A stretch of DNA of 64,000 nt from Chitinophaga sp. CB10 (GTDB taxonomy: Bacteria > Bacteroidota > Bacteroidia > Chitinophagales > Chitinophagaceae). Below are positions 1 to 7,754 of this stretch, piece after piece. Below the pieces are notes generated by a model that was given only the letters and a program-made list of their open reading frames with translations, made no database searches and was not told the origin of the DNA. A program made the translations under genes and the position numbers. Each line of letters starts with the position of its first letter. Positions within the stretch are counted from its first letter, which is position 1. The stretch covers positions 124,001 through 188,000 of the forward strand of contig MLAV02000007.1 in the NCBI GenBank assembly GCA_001870995.2. The letters are read 5' to 3'.

Positions 1-188
1 ACTGCGGTATTTTCTGCAATGATGAGGCCTGCCCCGGCGCGCTGGGCGTAATAGATGCCCATGTTTTCCTGTGGCATGGCGCCTTCCGCGCGGCGGCGGC
101 TCATAGGGGCCATTACGATCCTGTTGTTAAATGTTTGCTGCTTATAAGTCAGAGGCGTCAGTAATAGGTGTTTCATCTGTTGATTCAT
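1..188 (-). CDS. Old Yellow Enzyme-type NADH:flavin oxidoreductase, N-terminal part (cut by window edge)
   Basis: The 62 visible residues begin MNQQMKHLLLTPL and contain APMSRRRA and YYAQRAGAGLIIAE, the pattern of the first strands of the Old Yellow Enzyme (NemA/XenA) TIM barrel. These enzymes bind FMN and use NAD(P)H to reduce activated alkenes, enones or nitro compounds in the cytoplasm. The start is ATG at 188; an in-frame ATG at 176 is a possible alternative. The rest of the gene lies left of the window, so the catalytic His/Asn and Tyr cannot be checked. It is divergent from the AraC regulator at 268 with about 80 bp between them, suggesting that regulator controls it. Confidence 0.85.
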   Translation of the reverse strand, partial: MNQQMKHLLLTPLTYKQQTFNNRIVMAPMSRRRAEGAMPQENMGIYYAQRAGAGLIIAENTA

Positions 189-267
189 TTTTTACGCATC
201 AAAGGTAGGCGGGACTGTTACGCCGGAACAGGTACAAAAAAAGGTTTGTTTTGTAAATTTGCAGGTT

Positions 268-1131
268 ATGGCAAACAGAGCATTACACCGGCCCTTTGAA
301 TTGTATGTTTCCGACCTGGAGCACTGGAATGAGCGCCCTCTCGTGCATCATTTTTTTGAATTGGTACAGGTGATGGAAGGCTCGGGCATGCGCACGCTCA
401 ACAGGAATAATTACCCTTACGCGAAAGGGCATATCTATTTATATACGCCGCTGGACTGCCGGGGTTTTGAGAGTGACGCCCCTACCCGGCTTTGCAGTAT
501 CCGTTTTTCGGAAGTCTTTTTGCATCAGAGCAAATCCCCGGCTGACAAGGAAAGGACGAGTCAATGGCTGCAACAGCTGGAACATATTTTCTTTCATCAC
601 AACCGTTTCCAGGAAGTACAGATCACCCATCGGGGTGATTGCGAAATGATCGCCACGCTTATCCGCCAGCTGATCACAGAGTATGAAGGTCAAAGGGATT
701 ATCATGAGGAGAATTTACAGCATCTGGTCACCCTGATGCTCAACATACTGATGCGTAACGTGGCGGGTAGCGCCAACGCCAAAGTCTGCCCCAATGGCGA
801 AGAGCCTGTTATTAGCCGCATGCTGCTTTACATCCGGCAGCACATCGGGGAAGCAGATAAGCTGCGTGTGGATCACCTGGCGGAAACCTTTAACCTCTCA
901 CCAAATTATGTAGGCGAGTATTTCCGGAAATATACCGGCGAAAGTTTACAACATTACATCACGCAACACAAAATCCGCATGGTGCAGCACCGGTTGCTGC
1001 ATAGTAATCTGACCATCGGGCAGATAGCGGCAGAATTGGGCTTTAACGATGAAAGCCACCTGGGGCGGCAGTTCCGTCGATATAGCGGCACCAGTCCAGC
1101 GGCCTTTCGGAAAAAGGCATTACCCTCCTGA
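268..1131 (+). CDS. AraC-family transcriptional regulator
   Basis: A 287-residue protein. The first ~140 residues look like an AraC-type cupin sensor domain (for example KGHIYLYTPLDCRGFESDAP). The last ~100 residues form a typical double helix-turn-helix: LRVDHLAETFNLSPNYVGEYF followed by LTIGQIAAELGFNDESHLGR and the usual RYSGTSPAAFRK end. I chose ATG 268 over an upstream in-frame TTG because MANRALHRPFELYV is a natural start. It is transcribed away from the OYE gene, so the simplest inference is local control of that oxidoreductase, perhaps in response to an electrophile. The inducer is unknown. Confidence 0.9.
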   Translation: MANRALHRPFELYVSDLEHWNERPLVHHFFELVQVMEGSGMRTLNRNNYPYAKGHIYLYTPLDCRGFESDAPTRLCSIRFSEVFLHQSKSPADKERTSQWLQQLEHIFFHHNRFQEVQITHRGDCEMIATLIRQLITEYEGQRDYHEENLQHLVTLMLNILMRNVAGSANAKVCPNGEEPVISRMLLYIRQHIGEADKLRVDHLAETFNLSPNYVGEYFRKYTGESLQHYITQHKIRMVQHRLLHSNLTIGQIAAELGFNDESHLGRQFRRYSGTSPAAFRKKALPS

Positions 1132-1474
1132 ACCCGCTTTCCGTTACTAACGGGTACGGACGTACGAAGCACTGGACAATCGCCCCGTATAAACACGTAA
1201 ACCCTACCGTGTTTTCACCCATTTTTGTACTTTTTAAAAAATAATTACGCATTAACCGGTCCGTAGCGATAGCCTGAAACCCTTATCAGTATTGATGTTT
1301 AGCAATAACAATTCATTAACCCCGGAGATTTTTAACAAAAATTTAGAAATGGTGATGACGGTCATCAATCTGAAAATATAAACTCTCTAATATTGTGATC
1401 GTAAACCGCAATGAACATTACTAACTATTCAGTTGCTGGTTTGTTTTTTACCTCAGAACTTAAAACCCAAAAAA
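1132..1474. other. 343-bp intergenic region upstream of the putative fibre locus
   Basis: No convincing gene is present. A weak inverted repeat (AAACACG at 1191-1197 with CGTGTTT at 1208-1214) may end the AraC transcript. The 15-bp palindrome at 1353-1367 is the outstanding element. TAATATTG at 1388-1395 resembles the Bacteroidota -7 promoter element TAnnTTTG with one mismatch and lies about 20 bp beyond the palindrome. A promoter for the secreted-subunit gene is therefore expected here. Confidence 0.5.
1353..1367. promoter_or_regulatory. Perfect 15-bp palindrome, candidate operator of the fibre locus
   Basis: TGATGAC-G-GTCATCA is a perfect inverted repeat with a single central base, the size and symmetry expected for a dimeric regulator. 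It sits 107 bp upstream of the subunit ATG and just upstream of a possible -7 element. The locus carries its own Crp/Fnr-type regulator (5071-5781), the obvious candidate to bind it. It does not match the E. coli CRP or FNR consensus exactly. Confidence 0.45.
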
Positions 1475-2011
1475 ATGAAAGCGTTGTTCTTATCGGCTGC
1501 TATTGCGCTGGCCTCAATGAGCTGTTTTGCTCAAGCTTCAGACCACTCCACCGTTCACGTTGGTTTAGTACTGTCAAACATCATCCAGATCAATCCACCT
1601 GTGGATGGTATGGGTGCAATCTTTAATTCTGCTTCAGATTACACCAACGGGGAAGACCTGGTGGACATCTGGGGCAATCCTACCAGTGACTTTTCTGTTT
1701 ACTCCAACCGTAACTTTAATGTTACTATCAAAGCTGCATCAGCAACATTCTCTTATTTTAACCCGCTGAGCCCTACCAATCCAAACATGCCATGCAGCAT
1801 TCTGAAATATCGTTGCAGTGCAAACAGCACTGGCGGTACCAACAATGCCCCGTCATTTACTGCATTGAGCACTTCTAATGCGCCTTTGATCAGTGGCGGT
1901 ACAGCAGGAGCAAACAAACAATTCAGCGTACGCTTCAAAGCAGACCCAGGATGGTCTTACGGCGGCGGTCTGTACGGACTTGACGTAGTTTTAACAGCAA
2001 CACAGTTATAA
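1475..2011 (+). CDS. Small secreted beta-rich protein, putative fibre (pilin-like) subunit
   Basis: A 178-residue protein with a clear Sec signal peptide (MKALFLSAAIALASMSCFAQ, cleavage near residue 21). The mature part is rich in Ser, Thr, Asn and Gly. It has two cysteines seven residues apart (C107, C114) that could form a disulfide, and ends YGLDVVLTATQL, like the last edge strand of DUF4402 or pilin-type Ig-like sandwiches. I cannot assign a named family with confidence. The neighbours suggest a role: a usher-sized outer-membrane protein follows after 113 bp and a PapD-like protein lies further down. The start at 1475 is used because the signal peptide begins there. Alternative: a stand-alone surface protein unrelated to fibres. 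Confidence 0.6.
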   Translation: MKALFLSAAIALASMSCFAQASDHSTVHVGLVLSNIIQINPPVDGMGAIFNSASDYTNGEDLVDIWGNPTSDFSVYSNRNFNVTIKAASATFSYFNPLSPTNPNMPCSILKYRCSANSTGGTNNAPSFTALSTSNAPLISGGTAGANKQFSVRFKADPGWSYGGGLYGLDVVLTATQL

Positions 2012-2024
2012 TTCCGTCTTAGGC

Positions 2025-2060
2025 GCAGGTAAGCCTTTTCCCCGGGAAAGGCTTGCCTGC
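2025..2060 (+). terminator. Stem-loop between subunit and usher-like gene
   Basis: GCAGGTAAGCCTTT pairs with AAAGGCTTGCCTGC across a C/G-rich loop, giving a stem of about 14 bp with one G-U pair, followed by a short TTTAT. It begins 14 bp after the subunit stop codon. As a partial terminator or mRNA-stabilising hairpin it would make the subunit more abundant than the downstream outer-membrane protein, as in many pilus operons. Confidence 0.65.
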
Positions 2061-2124
2061 TTTATAGTGAAGTGATATTCAATTGTAGATTCGATACCCA
2101 CCCCCAACCCCGCGCTGATACTTT

Positions 2125-4878
2125 ATGAAATGCTGGTTACCCCCGATCCTGCGTATTGCGCTGTTATTCGGCTGCAATATCACCTGCACAAAGCTGGTTG
2201 CGCAGAACGGGAGTGCCTTATCCATTCAGCATAAAGACTCCCTGGCGGCGGAAAAAGACATTCAGTTTTTGTACAATAACTTCAGGATTACCAATACGGA
2301 AAACCATAATGTGGATTTCACCGTATCTATTCTGGTACCCGATTGCTGGCGGCTCCTGGCCCCGGCGAAAGCGGTCAGAAAACAGCTTGGCCCCAAAGAA
2401 TCGTGGGTGATACCGGTGATTGTCATGAAGCAACAAAATTCCCCTGCCAAATGGATGCCGGTATCCGTACGCATCCGCGAGCAGTCGGGCGTAGAGCAGC
2501 TGGTTACCTATCAGATTAAAGCAGATCCTGTCAGCGCGTTTGCAGTAACCCCGCTTACACAACTAGTACAGCTGAAAGGCGAGGAAAGAATCGTCAGCAT
2601 CACCACCAAAATCAGGAATTACGGTACTGTAGACGGCATCTACACGACGGAGTTCAAAGACAATGCCCTGGACCTCAACCATCAACTGAAACTGAAATTA
2701 CGACCAGGTATGGATACTGTATTTACTTACCAGATCCGGATTACCGAAAATCAGTGGAACCGCCTGCAGCGGGAGAAAATAGCCGTTACCGTGGAAGACA
2801 CTTCCGGTACCAGCTACATGAACGTCGTGACCCTGGAACGCATCCAAAGTGAGTTAAAAGCCCACCCCTCTCCTTTCAATACCTTCCCCTTTACCGTGGA
2901 AGCAGGTTTTATCAAATGGGGGGATCAGTTCAATTATTACATGGGCGCACGGGGCGAAATCGCCATGGCCAATGACCGCAACCTGAACTTCTTTTACCGC
3001 ACCAAACAGTACGGGATGGGCAATACGCTGGAGCGGAATGTTTTCGGGGTGGAATACAGCACGCCCCTGTGGACGTTCTACGGCGGATTAATGAATGAAA
3101 TCAAGTACTTCTATACCTACGGCACGGGCGGGCGCGTTACCTACAAACCCAAACCGGGGACTTATATCAGCGCCGGAGCATCCATCCATAATAACATACC
3201 CGGGTTTACGAATGACAATGCTACCCTGAGCGCGCAGTATAATGTTGGTAAAGTGCTGCTGACGCAGGCCATTTCCGCGAACCATGACACCAGCACCCGC
3301 TACAACAGCATCCTGTTCAGTAACGAGGCATTAGTCCTGAAAAAGGAAAACCTCTCCCTCACCGTCAATGCCGGCGTAGGACAGGACTTCACCTTTGACA
3401 GGCGTCCATTTGACCCGCAGAATAAAATCGGCTTTGCAGCAGGTTATACCTTTACGGCCGGCAGCAAGAAGGTGGGCTTTGTGAGCCAGATGCAATACAA
3501 CAGCGACGGGTATCCCGGCCTTACAAAAGGGCTCCGGATTCAATCCCACAACCTGACCTGGCGACTGGGCAAAAGCGGCATCGGGGCCTTTTACCAGTAC
3601 AATCAATCCGGCGTAACCCTTCTCCGGGATACGATTTACAATACGGACGACCTGAAGTATAACTTCACCAAATACGGGCTCACCTACGGCTATTACATCA
3701 ACGGCGGCAATACGGCCCTGAGCGTGGGAAAGCTGCGCCAGGAAGGCAGTATCAACAACACCCTGCCGGAATACGCGTTCGCGGAACTGGTGTACCAGCA
3801 AAAGTTTGGTAAGGCCGGCAGCATATTTCTGAATACCATCAACGGCTACGATCCCGCGTACGGTAAGGATAAGAAGCCGGTGTACCTGAATACCACCTCC
3901 CTGGTAGGTACCTACAAAATTGTAGGTTTAAAAGGGTACTTTGTACAAACGCCGATGTTTGACCGGTCAGTGGACAAGAACTTTGTCAACTACCAGCAAA
4001 CCATACTGGCAGGGCCTTTCGTGAACTTCACGACATTGAAGCGCCTGCGGGTGAACCTGTTTTACAACCTCTCCAAATCCCTGTACGATAACCGCATTAA
4101 TAACATGGTAGGCGGCAACATCACCTATCATAACTTCCATAATGGGCTGGACGTAAACCTGATGGCCAACATCCCGCTGGGCACGCCCGAAACGGACGCT
4201 CCCAATGGCATTAACCAGCAGTATGTAAGCCTGAACGTGCGGAAAAAATTCAATATCCCGATATTCTACCAACGCCGCTATTATACGTTAAACCTTTTGC
4301 CGTTCTATGATGTTAACGGTAATAGCATAAAAGACCCCGGAGAGCGCCCTATACGAAACCTGGAAGTCAGCATAAATGATATAGCATTTATCTCTGATGC
4401 CAATGGGCTGATCAGCTATAAACACATAGAACCGGATAACTACAAATTACAGTTTAGGGCAGTTAACGCTGAAAAAGGGATCATCCCGGCGGGTGGCCTG
4501 TCGCAGACGATTACAGTGACCAGGGATATGACCCTGCCCTTGCCTTTTAAAAAGAGTAGTGTGATTGCAGGCTTTTTGAATATTAAAACGGATTCCATTG
4601 CAGCTACCAACGTGCGGCTGGAAAATATAAAGGTGATTGCGACTGACAGCGCAGGCATAAGTTTCAGCACGCTCACCGATATGAAAGGAGCGTATTTTAT
4701 CAATGTACCCGCAGGAAAATACATCGTATCGTTAAACCCGGAAGCTTTTACTGATAAGATCAAACCCAGGGTCATGGCCTACCAGGTGGACCTGACGGTA
4801 AAAACGGATGCTACGGTTAATTTCGAGATCATAGACAAGAGCCGGGAAATCAGATTCTTTAAACCAAAACAACCATAA
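2125..4878 (+). CDS. Large outer-membrane protein: Ig-like domains, beta-barrel and C-terminal CnaB-like domains; putative usher-like assembly platform
   Basis: A 917-residue protein. Signal peptide ends near AQNG (about residue 27). Residues ~35-240 look like two NEW3/Ig-like periplasmic domains. Residues ~242-716 are alternating amphipathic strands with many aromatic residues, a barrel of roughly the size of fimbrial ushers. Residues ~717-800 contain FYDVNGNSIKDPGERPI, the calcium-binding-like motif of SdrD-B/CnaB domains, and ~812-905 resemble a carboxypeptidase-regulatory domain (DMKGAYFINVPAGKYIVSL). Two beta domains after a large barrel resemble the two C-terminal domains of PapC/FimD, but I see no canonical usher signature, so the usher reading rests on architecture and neighbours. 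Alternative: a surface adhesin or a TonB-independent porin. Confidence 0.55.
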   Translation: MKCWLPPILRIALLFGCNITCTKLVAQNGSALSIQHKDSLAAEKDIQFLYNNFRITNTENHNVDFTVSILVPDCWRLLAPAKAVRKQLGPKESWVIPVIVMKQQNSPAKWMPVSVRIREQSGVEQLVTYQIKADPVSAFAVTPLTQLVQLKGEERIVSITTKIRNYGTVDGIYTTEFKDNALDLNHQLKLKLRPGMDTVFTYQIRITENQWNRLQREKIAVTVEDTSGTSYMNVVTLERIQSELKAHPSPFNTFPFTVEAGFIKWGDQFNYYMGARGEIAMANDRNLNFFYRTKQYGMGNTLERNVFGVEYSTPLWTFYGGLMNEIKYFYTYGTGGRVTYKPKPGTYISAGASIHNNIPGFTNDNATLSAQYNVGKVLLTQAISANHDTSTRYNSILFSNEALVLKKENLSLTVNAGVGQDFTFDRRPFDPQNKIGFAAGYTFTAGSKKVGFVSQMQYNSDGYPGLTKGLRIQSHNLTWRLGKSGIGAFYQYNQSGVTLLRDTIYNTDDLKYNFTKYGLTYGYYINGGNTALSVGKLRQEGSINNTLPEYAFAELVYQQKFGKAGSIFLNTINGYDPAYGKDKKPVYLNTTSLVGTYKIVGLKGYFVQTPMFDRSVDKNFVNYQQTILAGPFVNFTTLKRLRVNLFYNLSKSLYDNRINNMVGGNITYHNFHNGLDVNLMANIPLGTPETDAPNGINQQYVSLNVRKKFNIPIFYQRRYYTLNLLPFYDVNGNSIKDPGERPIRNLEVSINDIAFISDANGLISYKHIEPDNYKLQFRAVNAEKGIIPAGGLSQTITVTRDMTLPLPFKKSSVIAGFLNIKTDSIAATNVRLENIKVIATDSAGISFSTLTDMKGAYFINVPAGKYIVSLNPEAFTDKIKPRVMAYQVDLTVKTDATVNFEIIDKSREIRFFKPKQP

Positions 4879-5070
4879 TATGCAACCGGAAACACAGCTT
4901 TATTTTTTGTCGTAACCATGTACAAGGCATTTACCCCAAAAGGTCGCTAAAAGAGCGGCTGTAACGAACCCCATTATTCCGTTCGAAAATTGCGACCATA
5001 TCCCCACGTTGTTGAATAGCCATTTGACAGCAAATCATATGTACGCCGTAACTATTCTAATTATTCTAAG

Positions 5071-5781
5071 ATGAAAAAGGTAATGATTTCAGACGAAGCA
5101 GACACTCCTATCAATCCGGCCTCCACCATCGATGAATTACTTCGGATGCAGATTGAAGAAGGAAACCTGATGCACCTTAAAAAGAAGCGGATCGTGTACC
5201 ACGAGGGCAAATCGGCCACCTCTATTTTTTACGTCCTGAAAGGGAAGGTAAAAACCAGTAAGTGGAATGAGGATGGCAAAGAGCTGATCACGGGCTTGTA
5301 CCATGAGGGCGACTTCATCGGCTTCCAGGCGTTGATGGAAGGCGGCCGGTACCGGGAAACGGCCGAGGTGATTGAAGAAGCGGAACTGGTGTTTATTTCC
5401 AGGGACGACCTCAGCTTCCTCTTTCAATACAACACCGCATTCCTGCTGGACATCGTGCGCATCCTCACCCGCAATATTGCCGACAAGCAGGAGCAGATGC
5501 TGCGCATGGCGTATAGCTCTCTCCGTAAGAAGGTGGGAGAAGCCTTACTGTTTACCTACCACAAGTATAACCCCAATGGCGAAGAGGAGTTCTCCCTGAA
5601 CATCAGCAGGTGCAACCTCGCCGCTATTGCCGGTGTGGCCAAGGAGTCGCTGATACGCACGTTGAGCGACCTCCGGGATGAGCATATCATCCAGATACAG
5701 GACGGTAAGATCATCATTTATGACATCCAAAAATTGGAGCGGATTATTTATCATGATGACATCAGATCTGGTAACGAATAA
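5071..5781 (+). CDS. Crp/Fnr-family transcriptional regulator of the putative fibre locus
   Basis: A 236-residue protein with an N-terminal cyclic-nucleotide-binding-type fold (IFYVLKGKVKTSKWNEDGKE, then YHEGDFIGFQALMEGG) and a C-terminal winged helix-turn-helix (CNLAAIAGVAKESLIRTLSDL). No cysteine cluster for an Fe-S centre is visible, so it is not an Fnr-type oxygen sensor by this reading. A 192-bp gap separates it from the usher-like gene, so it probably has its own promoter. Its stop is 11 bp before the chaperone-like gene, implying co-transcription. The palindrome at 1353-1367 is a candidate target. Confidence 0.88.
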   Translation: MKKVMISDEADTPINPASTIDELLRMQIEEGNLMHLKKKRIVYHEGKSATSIFYVLKGKVKTSKWNEDGKELITGLYHEGDFIGFQALMEGGRYRETAEVIEEAELVFISRDDLSFLFQYNTAFLLDIVRILTRNIADKQEQMLRMAYSSLRKKVGEALLFTYHKYNPNGEEEFSLNISRCNLAAIAGVAKESLIRTLSDLRDEHIIQIQDGKIIIYDIQKLERIIYHDDIRSGNE

Positions 5782-5792
5782 TATCCCAACGT

Positions 5793-6857
5793 ATGAAAAC
5801 AGGATTGTTGATTATGGTTATTAGTGTGAGGGTGCTGGCGGCGGAGGGTGATATGGCTGGCATTAATATTAATGGCAAGGAATGTATGCTGAAAGCTGGC
5901 GTTGCCTATGGCACTAAGGGCCGGAACCAGGCCGCAGAAGCGGGAATGCCGAAGGCTGATATGGCTGGCATTAATATTAAAGCAGTAAAAGCGAACCTCG
6001 CGCCTACAAAGACCGATACAGTTCCCCCTCCCGCAGGCGGCCAGGCCGTGAATGCCAACACGCCCCCCGCTAAAACTGACACCATTGCACCCAAGGCCAA
6101 AGGCCAGGCTACCGCGCCTGCCGGTGGCCTACTGATACGCCCCGCCACCATAGAGTTCAGGCTGGCCAACGGACAAACTTCCGTGGGCAAAGTGCTGATC
6201 ACCAATCACCTCCCGGTGAAAAAGCAGTTCACCATTTACATCAATGACTTTGACCGGGATACCGTGGGCGCACATATTTACTCCCCTCCCGGCAGCACCC
6301 ATCACAGCTGCGCCAAATGGGTGAGCATGGATAAATCCTTCCTGGAAGTGGAACCAGGGCAAACGGTGGAACTGCCGGTGAAAATCACCGCGCCGCCAGA
6401 CAGCGCTGCCACGGCGGAAATGAAGTGGGCCATGCTGTTCCTCGAAACCACGCAGGAGCAGGTAGTGGAAGATGCCAAAGGCATGAAAACGAAGGTACAT
6501 AACCGCATGCGCGTAGGGATACACCTCTACCAAACGCCGCCATCGTTTACAGAGCGGGATGTGCAGATACTGGATTTCAAGCTGCCTACGGACAGTGCCC
6601 GCACCTGCAACCTCGTGTGTGAAAATACCGGGAAAATGCAGATAGAGGTAAACAGCTACCTGGAGTTATCCAATGTATCTACCAATGAAAGAACAAAGGT
6701 GGACTTCCCCCAATTCCCCATGTTCCCGGGGCAGAAGCGGGTGCTGAGTTTTCATATTCCGCAGTCGCTGCCTAAAGGGAAGTATTCCATTATAGGCGTG
6801 GTGGATGCGGGTAGTGATATACCGCTGGCGGCGGTGCAGGAAAATATTGAGTTTTAG
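5793..6857 (+). CDS. PapD-like two-domain periplasmic protein, putative fibre chaperone, with repetitive N-terminal linker
   Basis: A 354-residue protein with a short signal peptide (to about residue 17). Residues ~18-110 are a Pro/Ala/Thr-rich linker with internal repeats: GDMAGINI/ADMAGINI and two TKTDT/AKTDT blocks. From residue ~112 two Ig-like domains follow. The first has PATIEFRLANGQTSVGKVLI and FLEVEPGQTVELPVKI, the second starts near FTERDVQILDFKLP. This fits PapD-like/DUF916-like folds that bind extracytoplasmic beta-sandwich partners. With the subunit and usher-like genes nearby, a periplasmic chaperone role is inferred. The long repetitive linker is unusual for that family. Co-transcribed with the Crp/Fnr gene. 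Confidence 0.6.
   Translation: MKTGLLIMVISVRVLAAEGDMAGININGKECMLKAGVAYGTKGRNQAAEAGMPKADMAGINIKAVKANLAPTKTDTVPPPAGGQAVNANTPPAKTDTIAPKAKGQATAPAGGLLIRPATIEFRLANGQTSVGKVLITNHLPVKKQFTIYINDFDRDTVGAHIYSPPGSTHHSCAKWVSMDKSFLEVEPGQTVELPVKITAPPDSAATAEMKWAMLFLETTQEQVVEDAKGMKTKVHNRMRVGIHLYQTPPSFTERDVQILDFKLPTDSARTCNLVCENTGKMQIEVNSYLELSNVSTNERTKVDFPQFPMFPGQKRVLSFHIPQSLPKGKYSIIGVVDAGSDIPLAAVQENIEF
5849..5872 (+). repeat. Direct repeat, copy 1, inside the chaperone-like gene
   Basis: A 24-bp block starting TGATATGGCTGGCATTAATA is repeated exactly at 5957-5980. The copies are 108 bp (36 codons) apart and in frame, so both encode DMAGINI. This points to a recent in-frame duplication of the linker. Confidence 0.9.
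5957..5980 (+). repeat. Direct repeat, copy 2, inside the chaperone-like gene
   Basis: Exact second copy of the 24-bp block at 5849-5872, in the same reading frame. The sequences between the copies are only loosely similar. Confidence 0.9.
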
Positions 6858-6870
6858 GGATGGATGGCAA

Positions 6871-7656
6871 TTAACCAGCTGCCAGAAACTCTTTAATCAT
6901 TGCAACGGTGAGCAACGGAACGCGGCTTTCCGGCGTGGGCGAACAAATTTCCCCAATGTAAGCGCCATGCAGTCCGGGTAGTATTACCACCTGCCCTCGT
7001 TGTAAGATCCGGGCCAGTTCCAGAGCATGCTCGTTCGTGATCACATCCTGGTTGCCGTTAATCACCATTGCCGGCGCCTGGATATTTCGTATATCCGTAT
7101 CCGGTATATCTGTGTAAGCCTTCATTCTCGCAACATCCCGTTCAAACATGGCCTGCAGGCCGGCGGCGTCCGGGTTGGCTTTTAAAAAGCCTTCTACAAG
7201 CGGGGCTGGCATATCCTTCAAGGAAACCCCATCGAATCCGTCAAAGAAACCAGGGATATGACCATCTTTTTTATAACTGGCAGACATTAAAACCAGCTTC
7301 CGGACCAGTTGCGAGTGACGGATAGCAATCTGCAGGCAGGTAGTGCCGCCGTTACTGAATCCCATAAAATCGGCCTGGGCTACATTTAGTTGCCCGAGCA
7401 AGGCAGCCACATCGTCCGCATCCTGCTGAAAGGACAAAGGCCGGTCAATATCCCTGGTATGGCCGTGCGCCTGTAACTCCACCGCTATCACGAGGTGGTC
7501 CTTCGCCAGCTCGGCCAATACGCGCCCATAAGTCGTTTCGATGGTGCTACCGCCGCCATGCAGCAATACCAGCGGAAATCCGCTTCCATGAATTTCATAA
7601 TAAAGCTGAAGTCCGTTTACATCGGCATAGCTGCCTGGCGTTGTTTGTACTTGCAT
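6871..7656 (-). CDS. Alpha/beta hydrolase
   Basis: A 261-residue cytoplasmic alpha/beta-hydrolase-fold protein. It has the oxyanion-hole motif LLHGGGST near residue 32, nucleophile elbow GFSNGG with S101, likely acid D204 in GNQDVIT, and catalytic H240 in LPGLHGAYIGE, so the triad looks complete. Length fits the single-domain esterase/lactonase/epoxide-hydrolase group; substrate cannot be read. It is convergent with the chaperone-like gene, with only 13 bp between stops, and is separated from the upstream lipoprotein gene by a terminator hairpin. Confidence 0.9.
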   Translation of the reverse strand: MQVQTTPGSYADVNGLQLYYEIHGSGFPLVLLHGGGSTIETTYGRVLAELAKDHLVIAVELQAHGHTRDIDRPLSFQQDADDVAALLGQLNVAQADFMGFSNGGTTCLQIAIRHSQLVRKLVLMSASYKKDGHIPGFFDGFDGVSLKDMPAPLVEGFLKANPDAAGLQAMFERDVARMKAYTDIPDTDIRNIQAPAMVINGNQDVITNEHALELARILQRGQVVILPGLHGAYIGEICSPTPESRVPLLTVAMIKEFLAAG

Positions 7657-7691
7657 ATGGATTTATTGTATGGTTACTTTCCCAAAAATAG

Positions 7692-7722
7692 AAAAGCACC
7701 CCCTCATTCAGGCGGTGCTTTT
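7692..7722 (-). terminator. Rho-independent terminator of the lipoprotein gene
   Basis: AAAAGCACC pairs with GGTGCTTTT across a 13-base loop. Read on the minus strand it is followed by a T-rich run, and it lies 33 bp past the lipoprotein stop codon. Confidence 0.85.
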
Positions 7723-7754
7723 GCGACAATATGCCGGAGTATTACGACAATGGA

